DNA of 64,000 nt from Manihot esculenta. Lineage: Eukaryota > Streptophyta > Magnoliopsida > Malpighiales > Euphorbiaceae. The notes under the pieces are model-generated. The model made no database searches and was not told the origin of the DNA. It saw nothing but the letters and a program-made list of their open reading frames with translations. Numbering within the stretch: the stretch's first letter is position 1; every line of letters starts with the position of its first letter. Below, piece by piece: positions 38,216-50,900 of this stretch. The stretch lies in contig NC_035169.2 in the NCBI RefSeq assembly GCF_001659605.2, positions 8,589,610-8,653,609 on the forward strand, written 5' to 3'. The position numbers and the translations under genes were made by a program.

Positions 38216-38549
38216 TTCTTTCTTCTTTCTTCTTCTTCTTCTTCTTCCTACTCTTTCTGCAGCAGCTTCTTCTTCTTCTTCTTCTTCTTCTTCTTCTTCT
38301 TCTTCTGCAACTGGAGAGAGAAAGCATGAAAGAGAAAAAAAAAAAAGGAATTTCACATTAAGAGAAGGGTATTTCTGGAAAAAATTATCACCTCTCACTT
38401 TTGACTCTTTGACCAAACGGTTTAAATGGACGGAAGGACTGCGAATTTGGACGGAAGAGAAAGTGAGGGACTTAAGTGTTGGGTCGCCAAAATAGAGGGA
38501 CAGAAGTGTTAATTATGTTAAACCTCAGGGACTAAGAAGTAATTTTCCC
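37878..38549. mobile_element. Non-autonomous Mutator-like element with long terminal inverted repeats
   Basis: The left end GGGAAAATTACTTTGTAGTC and the right end (read in reverse GGGAAAATTACTTCTTAGTC) are inverted repeats that stay alignable for about 120 bp, to roughly 38000 and 38425. Both include CCCTGAGGTTTAAC and TCTGTCCCTCTATTTTGGCG. The element is flanked by a perfect 9-bp duplication TAGATTATA at 37869-37877 and 38550-38558. Long TIRs plus a 9-bp duplication are the hallmark of the Mutator superfamily. It is 672 bp long and encodes nothing; its core is an expanded TTC/CTT microsatellite. Confidence 0.92.
38037..38310 (+). repeat. Interrupted (TTC)n microsatellite in the Mutator-like element
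   Basis: Several TTC blocks are separated by CCCTTTCTGCAA, TACTCTTTCTGCAGCAG and similar spacers. The spacer TACTCTTTCTGCAGCAG occurs twice, so the array has also grown by segment duplication. The long Ser/Leu/Phe or Glu/Arg/Lys frames across it are artefacts. Confidence 0.95.
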
Positions 38550-38558
38550 TAGATTATA

Positions 38559-40605
38559 TCTTGCTCACGGTAACTTTCTATGAACGCTCAATCAACAACG
38601 AAAAGAACAAATTTTAATATAGTACCTAGTCCTGATCTTTTTTCTATGAATGAGACATCAGTAACAACATGTCAATTTATTAAATTTTTATTGAGTAATT
38701 TTTATTTTATAATGATATTTTATGACTAAATTATTATATCATAACATAGTATAATTTTATTATACTAAGTAAATAAAAATTTATGGAAGTATTAACTATA
38801 ATTACTACAAAAAGTTTTTGACTATTTTTATTTATTTTATCTTTAAAAAAATATTTTGATGCAAAGATTTTGTTGAATTGGATTACAACTGCTATTATAA
38901 AATGTATCACCTTGCATATACTCTGTATTAATTTAAAAAACTTCGAAAAGAGAAAAATAAGTATTTACGAAGTTTGGAGAATAAAAGATACTGATTTTCA
39001 TCAATTTTTAGCTTACAGAAACGTTTACTTAAAATATTTTTTTCAAATTTATAAACTTAGATTATAAGTTAAAAAAATAAATTGTGATAACCAATTTCTC
39101 CTTTTATTGTTTAGGAATATTAAATTTATAAGCTAATTTAACTAAATATTTTATTATGCTACTTTTATTTAATTTATTTTTTTTTAAATAAAAATTAAAA
39201 ATTAGAGAGTAAAATATAAAACTTCTCACATTTATTTATATACATTTACCACCAGATTAAGTCTGTGAGTGATTTATTTAATTTTAAAATTTCATTATAC
39301 ACCTTATTTAATATTAATAACAATAATAGTTACATTACAAACATATCATTCAAGGGGCAATAGACAATTTACATTTAAAAAATCAAAATATTAATCAATG
39401 TATCATTTATAATAAGGAGAATCAAAACATATATAAAAAATACTTCACAATATCTAAAGTTATTGCCTCAAGTTTTAAGATTCTAAGTGAATAGTAAAAT
39501 ATTCGTATTGTTGTATTGTTGTATTTGGAGTACAACCAGTGCAAAGTTTACAAAGATGCCACCAACATTTAGTGGTCTTAAATGTAATATTAATATTGGC
39601 ATTCAAGTCAAGAGCAGCAAAATATGACTTTTTTTTTCGTAGCAGTACTTCGTGATTCGAACGGATCTTTCTAAATAAATTTTACCTACTAAACCACCCG
39701 ACATTTATTGTTATTTTACCGTGATTCGAACGGATCTTTCTAAAGAAATTTTACCTACCAAATCACCCGACATTTATTGTTATTTTACCGATTTAAAGAA
39801 AATTCGAATCAATATTAATTATTTACATTATAGAAAAGCTGAAAATATTCTAAATATATTGTGTGTATATATAATTTAAATAGTTTTATTCAATTTTTCA
39901 AAAACTAAAATGTTATAAAATTGTTGAAAATTTTTTTGTTTCAAGTAAAAAATGCTGGTTTTATTATTTTCTCAATCAATTTCCTATATTATATAGTAAC
40001 TGTAAGTATTCTGTTTAATTAATATAAAAAAATTGCAGGTTCTAGGAATGATAAGGCAAAAGTTTGTTGCAAAGAAAGATTTTTTAATACATAAAATAAT
40101 TATTTCAAAAGATCATGGATATGCAAAAAGGGCGTTTTTCTATTGTTATTTTTTATTTATTTATTTTGTTTGCATTTTATTTTTTTACTATTAAATTAAA
40201 ATTTTATCATCAATAATTTTAAAGATATTTGTTAATCAATTTATTTTACTTTGCAAAAAATAGATTTACAAAAGAAAACTATTCTCATAAAGATATCATA
40301 TATGTGTAGGAATGTCTTTCTTTAAGATTGCGGAAAGCTAAAGTTTTTGTAAGGAGAGTATAAAAAGTAATTTTCAGTTTTTATATTAATATTTGTTATT
40401 CAATTTGTATTAAAGTGATATTATATGGTTAATAAAAAAATAATTTTTAAATATTATTAAATATAATAATATAAAAATTATATCATAAAATATAATTTTA
40501 ATATAAATTAAATTATATAATTTAAGTGAAAAATTAATAAAATTACATATAATTATATATATATATATAATTAATAAAAATATTAATTAATAATTATATT
40601 TCATC
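38559..40605. other. Intergenic, AT-rich with one tandem duplication
   Basis: Nothing coding is supported. A 65-codon frame at 38870-39067 starting with TTG is compositionally AT-driven. A 69-bp tandem duplication begins at 39651. Confidence 0.45.
39651..39788 (+). repeat. Tandem duplication, two 69-bp units
   Basis: Units 39651-39719 and 39720-39788 both begin CGTGATTCGAACGGATC and end ATTGTTATTTTAC, with three or so differences between them. Confidence 0.92.
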
Positions 40606-41046
40606 TGTTATTTCAGCATTTAAAAAATAGGGTTTACAGTGTATGAGTGAGCTTAGTTGGAGAAGATCACTCTTTTCCTTTTATCCATTTTCATTTTTTT
40701 TCAGTGACACATAATTATCACTCTATTATTGTGCCACCTGTCTCAGTCACTCATATTCAAATATATGGATATACTAGTGTATCTCTCTCTGTCAGGCGAT
40801 CATTTAATTTCGTTCAGTACGCATAATGAAAGGATTACGAGGTGACTGGATCTACTCTCCTACCTGTTGTCGTATCACCGAATTAGACTATTATTTAATG
40901 AACTTATCAGTTTGGTTTGTTTTGGACATAGACTGAAACATGTGATATTGGACCGGTCTGTTTTAGCTTGTCTTGATGGATTTTGAGCTTATCTTCTATT
41001 TTAAAATTCAGCCTTACTCTAAATGAAAAAAGTCCGACAGTTATCA
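40606..41046 (-). repeat. Solo LTR of the gypsy family, antisense
   Basis: Read in reverse, this 441-bp stretch spans nearly the whole 455-bp LTR. It starts TGATAACTGTCGGAC (compare TGATGACCGCCGAGC at 7681), passes CTGACAGAGAGAG, and ends near TAAACCCTATT with the expected CA terminus. No internal retrotransposon sequence adjoins either side. Confidence 0.8.
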
Positions 41047-42519
41047 ACATTTAAAAATTATTATTATTTGCTAATAACGCGAACTACTATTTTATAAATT
41101 TGAATTGAGTGAGTAATAAATTTAAATCCAGTAAATAATAAATTTGAATTGAGTGAATAATAATAATAATAATAATAATAAATATAAATGTATGTACATT
41201 ATGAAGAGTTACTACTCTCCATGTTTAAAAAGTGAGCATTGGGCACATGATAAAAACGTGATAATACAAACTCACTAGAGATCAATAAAAAAGCTGAAGG
41301 ATTTTTGCTTTCTTTTTGTCTTGGAGTCAATTTCAAAACATTCACTTCATGCATTTAATTCTGCAATTACGGATTCATTTAAATCGTTAATTAATAACTA
41401 TAACTACTGCTAAATTACTTCATAACTTAAAATTTATGGATTTTATTTTTTCACCATAATATATTAAAATCTGATGTACACTCATATCCTTTTCACTTAT
41501 TCAAACTCAAATGTATACTGTGATAACCATTATAGATATATAAATAAAAAATGTAAATAAAAATATAATATAATTTTATTGATTTTTTACTTAAAAATAT
41601 ATAATTTATTTTAAATTTTATAATTTAATTTAGACAGCGGTGACTGTTATAGATATATCGACCTAATTAATGGGCTGTAAAATAATTTTTCAAAAATTTA
41701 TAAAAAGTATATAAAAAAGAAAATTTTAGGGTAAAAGTTTCTTCCTTTTATCATTTTGGCATAAAAAATTTAAATTGAAAGCGTCAAGTCTCACATTAAC
41801 TAGATAAATGTATTGTATATTAAGTTTCACATTAACTGAATATTGAGCAAAAAATGCTTTATATATAGTTTAATTTTTTTTTATTAAATTTGTATATCTG
41901 AAATTATATATATATATATAAATAAAATTAAAATTTCCTCTAGCAAGGACAGAGAAACCACTTGCATGCAACTTTAATTTCTGGACAAGAAGGTTCGTTG
42001 CATTAAAACTTGGAACTTTTAATAATTAGGTAGGGAGTTAACGACCATATTTATTAGTTTTTAGGAGTTGCTGGGACATGATGAGCTTTCTATTTCTAAT
42101 TTAATTGGTCCTTGTTCTTTTTTCTAAATTAATTTCTTTTTTTTTCTTCATCAATTGAAGAACTTTTTCTTGTGGTTCACATTATTTTCTGTATAAAATT
42201 TTAGACCTAAATTTTTATTCACTTTAAAAAGAAATAATTTACTCTTACAAGGACAAATAACTTCTTATTTAGTAAAAAAATAAATTATATTTTAATTCTT
42301 AAATTATATTATAATTTAACATGTTAGTTTCTTTATTTTTAAAACTGAATATTTAAATTATTTTATTTTCATTCCGGCCCAATGCGTAATCCCATCATTT
42401 ATTTCTCAAGGTAAATACCAAGTTAAATCTCTGAAAATTATTTTCTTTACAGAGTATTGCTATTTTCATATCTAAATTCAATTTTTTTTTTCATACCTTT
42501 TTCGTTTATACCGTAGTTA
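41047..42519. other. Intergenic, AT-rich
   Basis: Short duplicated phrase AATTGAGTGAGTAATAAATTT/AATTGAGTGAATAATAATAA near 41101-41180, next to a small (AAT)n run. No gene seen. Confidence 0.45.
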
Positions 42520-42525
42520 GATCTT

Positions 42526-43319
42526 CTATAAATTTTATGTAATTGGAGGCGTCGATGATAAAAAAAATGCCTTGCGATAAGCGGAGGTATATGATGTTGA
42601 AAAAGACGAACGGAGAAAGTTGCCAGATATGATTTAAGTGAGGGATGAGTGTCCAGGGCTGGCTTGGGTTGGTGATTTCAGATTTTGGATTGTGAGTGAT
42701 TATGGCACGGATAGTCAAAGGCACTTTAGTTTTGATGTCGAGTTCTATAATTCAAATGCAGGATCTTGGTCCAAGGTTGATGGAGTTTTGCCCTTTTCAA
42801 GAATTAGGCTAAGAGGAACCACTAATGCAGTTAATATCAATAAAAATGAATATCAGTGGTGCTGGTTCTTGGGAGGCGACCAACAGCAATTACAGCAGCA
42901 GCAAAAAGGAAGCGACGGAGAAGTGAAAGAAAATGAGAAAATGAGATGGGAAATAGTCAATTCAATTCCACTTCCAAGATGTGTGAGTGGAGCAAATCCA
43001 TGTGTGATCGGTCTTGAAGAAGGTGTCGAAAGGGTAAGTAGGAAAGATAAGAACAATAATAAGCCAAGAGTATTTATGGTGAGTGACAGGGAATCATCAT
43101 GTTCATCATCAATGTCATGCGGTGAATGTGATCGTGGAGTATTCATCTTGGAAAGAGATTGCAATGATGGCAATACCGAGTGGAACCATATCCAGTCTTG
43201 CATGATTTTCTGGATTTCCATTCTCAGTTTGTTATTTCAAAATGGATTTGGATAATAACAAGCTGAGTTGTTAGATATGTTGTATTGTGCAATAAAAATA
43301 TTGTGAAAAAAAAAAAAAA
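42526..43319 (+). pseudogene. 5'-truncated processed pseudogene of a kelch-repeat F-box gene
   Basis: The reading starts inside a kelch repeat (FYVIGGVDDKKNALR), meets a TAA, continues as AEVYDVEKDERRKLPDMI, meets a second TAA at 42635-42637, and is then open to 43253. The later part has DECPGLAW, SDYGTDSQ and GSWSKVDGVLPFSR, the order seen in kelch F-box proteins (DECxG, GYGTESQ, GSWxKVDGxWPF). No F-box or start codon is present. The end shows retrocopy marks: AATAAA at 43291-43296 followed ten bases later by a run of 14 A (43306-43319), with no introns. No clear target duplication was found. It was probably made by LINE machinery. Confidence 0.8.
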
Positions 43320-44169
43320 GTTTTGAGAAGTTTAACCAGCCGTTTATCTTTGAACTAAAAGGTTTAAGTATTTGATTCAAAAATGGTTTTAATTAAAAGG
43401 TTTAAGTATTCGATTTAAAAAATATAAATATTAATTTATTAATTATGATATAATTTCAATATTAAAGTGTCATTTATTCAATAAAAAAAATATAGCTTTA
43501 TTAAATTCTTAAAAATTAAGATAAATACCCACCAAAACAAGTTTGAATATGTTAACTTCATGAAAGTTTGAAGGTTTTAAGTTAACTTACTTCTAATCAA
43601 ACAAAGTCTTAATCCTAGTCTTAATGCACATATAGGATTTAACAGGAATATAGTTTTCCTCACATAGCTTCCTTTTTTTCTTTTTTCCTTTTTTTTTTCC
43701 GTTTATCTTCCTGTCTTCCATAAAAGCACTTCTAGGTCTGGTAATTCTTTCATTTTAATGTATGACCCTTACTACAATATCTACAATATCGTGTGGATTT
43801 GTAGTCCTTACTCCATTTTCACTTGGCAATTGAAATTTTGTTTGCCTTGTCATGCAATAGAACCCATTAAAAAGGGAGGAAAGAAAAAAAAAAGAAGAAC
43901 CAATTTCTACTTTAAAACCAGACGAACAATAAAACAGGAATGATTTTATGGAAAAAAAAAAAAAAAGAAGAAGAAAAGGTAACAGGCTGCAAATCATACT
44001 TCAAGCCGAAAAATAAACATCTGGACCCCACTAAAATTCTGAAACCACCATCTTTGCACAGCTAGATCTACAGTGTTTTGTTATCAACTAATAATCCATT
44101 GACAAGATTCTGGTGCAATATTTTCTGATCAATTAACCTTGTGCACAACAGAGAATATGGGACGAGCTT
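43320..44169. other. Intergenic; 3' flank of the RRM gene
   Basis: AT-rich with poly-T and poly-A runs. The part near 44000-44169 is probably the 3' UTR of the minus-strand RRM gene. No other gene is supported. Confidence 0.45.
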
Positions 44170-46492
44170 TTAACTGAGATTTGGTTTGTGAATATCTGAT
44201 TCTGTCTGCAAGTCTTCTTGCGACTTATGTATCATCTCAGATGGTTCAGGAGGCCCCCTAGCAATAGGCAATTCCCCACGAAATCCAGTCCTGGGCTTTG
44301 CAACCTCCACAAATATAACTCTTCCATTCAGCGTCTGCCAGACATAACTTGTTATTTCTGAACTTTTTGTGTTAAATATGGCCAAATTATAACAAGAGGA
44401 GAAGTCTTATATACCTTTCCATTCATCTCGCCTAGAGCTGTGTATGCTTCATCTTCAGATGCAAAGGTGACAAATCCAAAACCTTTTGATTTGTCAGAGA
44501 CTCTGTCACTTACAATTTTAGCTGGGGAAAAAACAAAAAGAAAAAAATCTGGTTCATAAAATGTTTACATAGCAAGTTAGTTCATTAATATTGCAGCAAT
44601 CTCAGGGTACCTTCAACAACTTGACCATATTGCGAAAAAGCTTCAGACAAACCATTCTCTGTGGTGTAAAATGACAATCCTGCAACAAACCAAGTTTTTA
44701 TGACTTAGAAATTCAAGGTGATATCAAATATATATGACCATAAAAGTTGCTTAAAATAAACATATTTTGAGTAAACATTAAGATTTTGATCTGGGAAACA
44801 TCTTAAATGATTAACAGATTCACTGGCAAAAAAGTTAAAAGAACAATCTACCCCGTAAAGTTATAGGAAATCCCAGGCGACAAGAGAATTGAGATCTAGC
44901 ACTCCCCCTTCACTCACCCACCGCTGGGGGATACAAGTTCTAAATGCAGCAGGAAACCAATACACTCACAAAAGCAATGCTCAAACAACCACCAGATATT
45001 GTTTTGTTCAAGTTGATACCGGAATAAACCAATACAACTTGCATCAATGACATTCTATGCATTAGCCTTTCGATAAAACCTATATCACAATTACAAAACA
45101 TTCAAGAAGATCCCCATGAAGCTATTTCAACATGCCCGCTTAAGCCATGAATAGACCCCATTCCACTCATAAGTACGCTGGACTAGCAGATATGACGTTG
45201 GAGCATTTGGTGGCCAGGATATTAGTCTCATTACACTCGCAAATTGCTTCTTGCAAGCCACCCAAAAGGAAAGGTCAATAGTTCACAGCAGCTACTTGCA
45301 AATCCACCATATACAAATTGTGAATATTGTTATTTTATGTAGTTTGACTTTGGATACATTTTTCATGGATCAAATTGTGATCCAATTAGAAAAGTGCCAC
45401 ACTACAACCTAAAAGAATATATTGTAGTGAAGGGCTTGGGGTTAGGGTTTGAGAATTTTGGAAACACACTTAGGATTTGAGAGTCTTGAGAGATCGCGTC
45501 TTGCCCTTTTTTCATTATAGTCGAATTTTTATCAATGTATCTTGTGTATATATATATACTTTTTTTCTCTCCTTTCATATTCTAATCATGTGATTATGTA
45601 TGTGCCATTCTAACAAATACGAATATGCTATTTGCACATGAATTAACGCAACAACAAAACATAATTGATAGAGGAAAAGGTAAGATAAATATATGCAAGA
45701 CAGGATTCAACCAGTATTTTTTTTTTCTAGAAGAAACTAGCCACCCTAAATGTATCACTATCTACCAGATTAAAATATTAAACCAAGTAGAGGATGCCTC
45801 ATTTTATAGTATAACTCTTATGTCTATAACCCTGGTGTTACTTATACTATTACATTGCCTAATGAGAAAACATTGTTTAACTAGTCTTACTTAATGTTGA
45901 ATGCAATTCATAGTGTTGCTTGACTGAATATCCCTACTTTTAAAATATTATTAGACCAATAAGTTATTTTAAATACCTAAAATTTTCGAACTGATTAATA
46001 GTTCGCACTAAAACCAAGTTTCAAACTCGTTTATATCAAAAGAAAGTTTCACTACATTTATAAAATAGAACTGAAAAAGGACACTAAATTAGTTCGAAGC
46101 ACATGATAAATCAGTCCATATGAGGAGATACGTGAAGATTAAAGAACAGGGTGGTGTAGTGCCATTGATATGGAAGAAGAATCTCATAATATTAATTAGA
46201 ACCATGACAAAATAAAGAGCTCGGAAGCAGCTAAACCCTAAAATTTAAGTCGTGAATAGATGGCAGGTTTGGCTTAGGTATTTCTACAAACAGTTACATC
46301 GAATTTGTTAAAACTGAAGAAGAAAACTAAAAATCATATTAAGTAAAGCGAATTCACTATCAGAATTATAAAAAGAATACCTCCAACAAAGAGCTTAGTA
46401 GCTATGCTGCGGCAGCAAACCAAAAGAGCAGGAGGAAGAAGAGAAGTTGATATGATACTGCTTTTTCCCGCGATTCTCCTAAGAGCCGCCAT
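44170..46492 (-). CDS. Small organellar RRM RNA-binding protein (S-RBP11-like)
   Basis: A single-RRM protein expected in mitochondria or plastids, where relatives bind RNA and can assist processing or editing. Minus-strand exons 46381-46492, 44611-44679, 44415-44521 and 44170-44334 join in phase to 150 residues plus TAA. The first about 30 residues form a targeting peptide rich in Arg, Ser and Leu (MAALRRIAGKSS). The RRM has RNP2 KLFVGGLSF, split by the first intron, and RNP1 KGFGFVTF. The tail carries PIARGPPEP, which I recall as PIARGPPDP in Arabidopsis S-RBP11 (At5g06210). Intron 1 is 1.7 kb. It sits near CASP and TBL genes, as At5g06210 does. The organelle is not settled by sequence. Confidence 0.9.
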
Positions 46493-47970
46493 TAGAAGTG
46501 GTGAGTGGAAGAGATAGAGTGAGTGTATTTGTCCGCAATCTCCGTCGGAAAATCGACGTCGATCGGTGAACTTAAATTTCCGATTAGTCTGCAGAAGAGA
46601 AGGGTGCGCGTTAGCGAAGCTCCACCTGCCTAAATGTACTCGTGTAGACTTAAGATTGGGTAAATTATAAATTAGTTTTGTGGTGAGGTAAAATTTACAC
46701 ATTAATCCTTTTCTTTTAAAAAGTCACCCCATTAAATTATTGACATTTTAATAATCAAATTAATCTTTGTAATGTTTTTAAATGGGTAAAAGCAATTTTT
46801 TTAAGTAAAATAAAGGGAAAATAATATAAACTGAACTATCATAATATCTCAAAACAATTCCTCAATTTGATGAATTAAAAAAGTTTTGATTTTAGTAAAA
46901 AATGTCTTGCTTAAAACCCCTTTTTTTGTAAATAATAATGTTATTTTAAAATCCCTCAGTTTGTCTGTAAAAATTTTACAGAGATCCTGTTGATTTCTAA
47001 CATATACTTTGAAATTAACTAATAACTAATAATTAATAGTTGATTGTAATTATAGCTGATAATTGATTCTAATTATCTACTGTTAGTGTATAAAATAACT
47101 AATAAATATTCATATATATCAATTTATTACATCAATAAATAATTAGACCTCATAGCCTAGGCCTCAATTTATTACATTTCGTGCTATCAGTTATCAACAT
47201 TATATAAAAATTTCAAATAAATTTATATTTCAGCCATTAATTATTACGTTTTCAATTTTAAATAAATGGTGAATTGAAACATTTGGAGTTTGAGGCCTAG
47301 GAGCAGAGACTGTTGCATCTTTGTAGGTATTGTCCCAAGGTGAAAGCCGACATGGAGTCTGTTAAATCTGTCCAGTGTTTGTATAGTTGATGGCCATAGT
47401 TTTAAACGGTGGCGTTTCGGGGCGTTTGCTTTGACATCTATGGAGGACTTTCAACTTTCCATGCATTCTTGTTATATGTTATGGACAGCACGAAATAAGA
47501 CTGTTTTTGATCCAATGAATCCCATAGATTGTATTAATTAAAAGTCAAAGAAAAGGAAAAAATAAATAATATGAAGAAGAGGCGTCATAAAGAAATAGAA
47601 AGCAGAGGCAAACATCATTTCCCACCAACTGTCCTTAGTTCCTTATTAACACAGATTTTGACCCAACTGCTAGTGTCCTACGGAGCCTGAAAAACTGCAA
47701 ATGACCTCTTGAGATTCATAAAAACTTTCTGTTTCTATTGCTACAACATTTCCATCAGAGTGGAGGACACCCTAATACTGAAACAAATAATAAATCCCTT
47801 CCAACCACAACCAGGTAACTTTACGGCAAATATGAATAAGCTCATTACAGGGACGTGTGTCACCCTTATATCTGTGGACTAGACTGTACACCAAACTCAA
47901 TGTTACAAGCATGCATCCTTTACGTGATCAGATATGCCAATGGAAAAGGCTGCCGTGTCTCTCTAGTACC
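46493..47970. other. Intergenic: RRM promoter and DCP1 3' UTR
   Basis: The first part, next to 46492, should be the RRM gene's 5' UTR and promoter. The part from about 47600 to 47970 is more balanced in base content and probably DCP1 3' UTR. No extra gene was seen. Confidence 0.45.
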
Positions 47971-50900
47971 TCAGGAATGATGCACCTTCAGCAGTGCTTG
48001 ATAAAACATGTCAATAAATTGATCATCCTGCCAAAATAAGTGTGTCAGGAGGTTAATAGATGTTCTAACATTTAAAATAAAACTAAAAATCAATGGGTGC
48101 TTGTAAAAAATCCACAACAAAAGAGGATCAGAACCTTGCATGCTAAGCATCCAAAAAATATTTCAAATACTCAGCTGTAACATTCTAGAACCATTGTTAT
48201 CCATTAGTTTATATCTCCCTCTCTCTCAAATTCCAAGCAATTGGAGGGACCAAGGTTGCCCCTTCAGTCAGTCTCTCAACCTTCCATCTCCCCCCCCGTT
48301 CTTTTTTTTCTTAGTACACAACTTCCACCCTACACAAATCCCCATTTAGCATTTTTCTTGTCCCACCATACCAACTTCAGATTTCAAGTACTATATCAAA
48401 GTCAAATGAATGTTAGGGCAACTATTTGCCTGAACAAGGAACCAGCAAATGTCAAAAGGCTGATGGATAACCACAAGCTTAAAATTCAATGCCTGCATCG
48501 GAGGGGTAAGTTGCAACTTTCTAATGGATGCCAAAGCAGCAAAGATCAATTCATCACCACTCAGTTCCATGAACAAGTCTTAGAAACATTTTCACGGATG
48601 TCAAGGATTATAAGGTAAGCTTATCACATGTATCCACTACCTCTCAGAACTGTGAAATAACTGAGCTAGTGGCAAGCTAATTACCACTCATTTCCAATAA
48701 ATAAAAGAGTGAATTAACAGCAAAAATTTTCACAAATTTGATCAGAAGGAAAGCATAAAGCCCCTAATTCACAGCAGCACAGACATTTTATGTTCTCAGC
48801 AATGGAGAAAATATAGAAAAAATGTTTTCATCTTTTAAAGAAGATGAGAAATCACAGAATTGGGAGATCAGAGAGTAAAATACCTGAACAAGTGTCAAAA
48901 GTGCATCACGGACTTTGTCTCTGTTAATAACAGGTGTGGTAGAAGAACTAGGAGTCAAAGATGGGGGTGGCGTGGGAGGTGGAAAGGGTTGAAGCATTGG
49001 GGTCCCATATGGGCGTTGCAGATTTAGGGGAGGATGAAGAGCAGGAGCAGTAGGCAGAGGTGATGAGATAGGAGGAGCCATCAATGTGGACGAAGAAGGT
49101 GGAGTAAAAAATGAAGAGGGCTTCACAAGATTAGTAACACGATTGCTACTGCTGATTGGATCAGGTGTGTCACGGATGGCTACTGAAGTAGGCAAAGATG
49201 AAAGAGGAAGAGATGGTAGTTGTGGAGTTTGTGAAGGTGGGGAAACGATATTAGGCGTATGGGAGGGTGTTGAGACAGTGACTGCAGAATGATAAGGTTG
49301 TCTTGAATTTGCCAAATTAGGGGCACCGCTTCCAATATTCATAGCTGCCTGCAATAATAGTATCAACCAACTTATCAGGAAGTGACATGATGGACATAAC
49401 AAGAGCCAGGTGGAAATGATGCCAAAATAACACAAATGCAGCATAGCAAGTAAATGTGCAAATGTCAACTATGTTGCATGCCAAAAGCACACACATCATA
49501 AACAATTAAATGGAAAACCATATACTGCGAATCATAAACAAGTTCTCCACAACTTAGCTATCGCTCCAGTTTTGAATGATATAAGCCAGTAGTTGGAAGC
49601 TCACGCTACTGCTTCTGGATTTACTTCCATCAATTGTATCAGTTCTACAAGAGCCAAGAGGGGACATTCTGTACCATATGATATAACTAATACATGGCAG
49701 ACTCTGACAAGTAATTACGGGTCTATAATATGATGCATGGAAGAAATTTCCAATTTAGTGAAATGTCCCAAAGGACCACCAAAATAACTTCCTTAGAATT
49801 ACAAGGACAAGTGGTTTAAGTAAGAACGAGATTCTTGCTACTGATCAATAGTTGTAAAATATCTACAATCCTTTCTGTAGTGCCACTATACAGTAGTAAT
49901 AGTTAAAGTAGTACTTAAAATATCACAATATAATCAGGTCCATTGGAAAAATATAGAACTCTTGATGTTGAACAAAGGGATCAGGCGAAAAAAAATCACT
50001 AGACACAAAAGAGAAACTAATCCTTAGCTTTATTTAATTGCCAATAATAATCATAATAAAAGTCTTACTAATAAAATATCTAACCATAAGTATTTAAAAA
50101 CTAGCAATCCTACTAAGATTAGGATTAAGAAACCCTAATCAAATACTAATTAGGATTCCTAAACAAAACAAACTAGAAACAAAATAATAAATCCAATAAC
50201 AATAGTAGATTTGTTAAAATTCCAAAATCATAAAACTCTAAACTTCCAAATTCTAGAATGACTAATAACTCCTTAAACTTCCAATATTGCATCATTATCT
50301 ACTGTACAATGAGTTACCACCTAAAATGATGAACTCAGAAATAGTCTGAAAAACTAGGACAGCATCCATACATTCACTGAAACAAATAACTGAATATATT
50401 ATATTAATAGCAGATTGTAAATTAAAACAATCTAAAAGAAAAGTGGTGGGCTAGAGGCACGTACACTAAAGAAATTATCAAAGGAAGAATCCTCTGGACC
50501 ATCAGTTGGAGCAGAGACAGTTGATGAAGGCTCCAACGGACCTTCAATCACTGACATACTCGGAACTGCTTCAAGCTCCTCAAATTCACTACAATATAAT
50601 ATGGTATGAGTAACGGGCTAAAAAATGTTGACATCTCAATTGGCAAAATAGAAGATAATAGGACGGTATTCCATGGTAACATTTGTAAACTCCTGGAGAA
50701 CAAAATGTGAATCTATAATAATTGAATTATTGAACATGACCTAGACTTGAGAAGAAAAGGGAAAGTACTCCAGTAAACAGTATTAAAAGCAGTGTTATCA
50801 AGGCGAGAGGTGACACTAAGACGATAGGGTCCCCTATCACCGCAGGTGAGAGGCGAGGCAACGCCTTTTTAAAAAAGGCGACAAAGCCAAAATTTTGTTA

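Noticed and set aside
37961..38495. Long low-complexity frames on both strands (poly-Ser/Leu/Phe and poly-Glu/Arg/Lys)
   Set aside because: They are translations of the TTC microsatellite inside a Mutator-like element; both strands are open, as expected for a stop-free triplet repeat.
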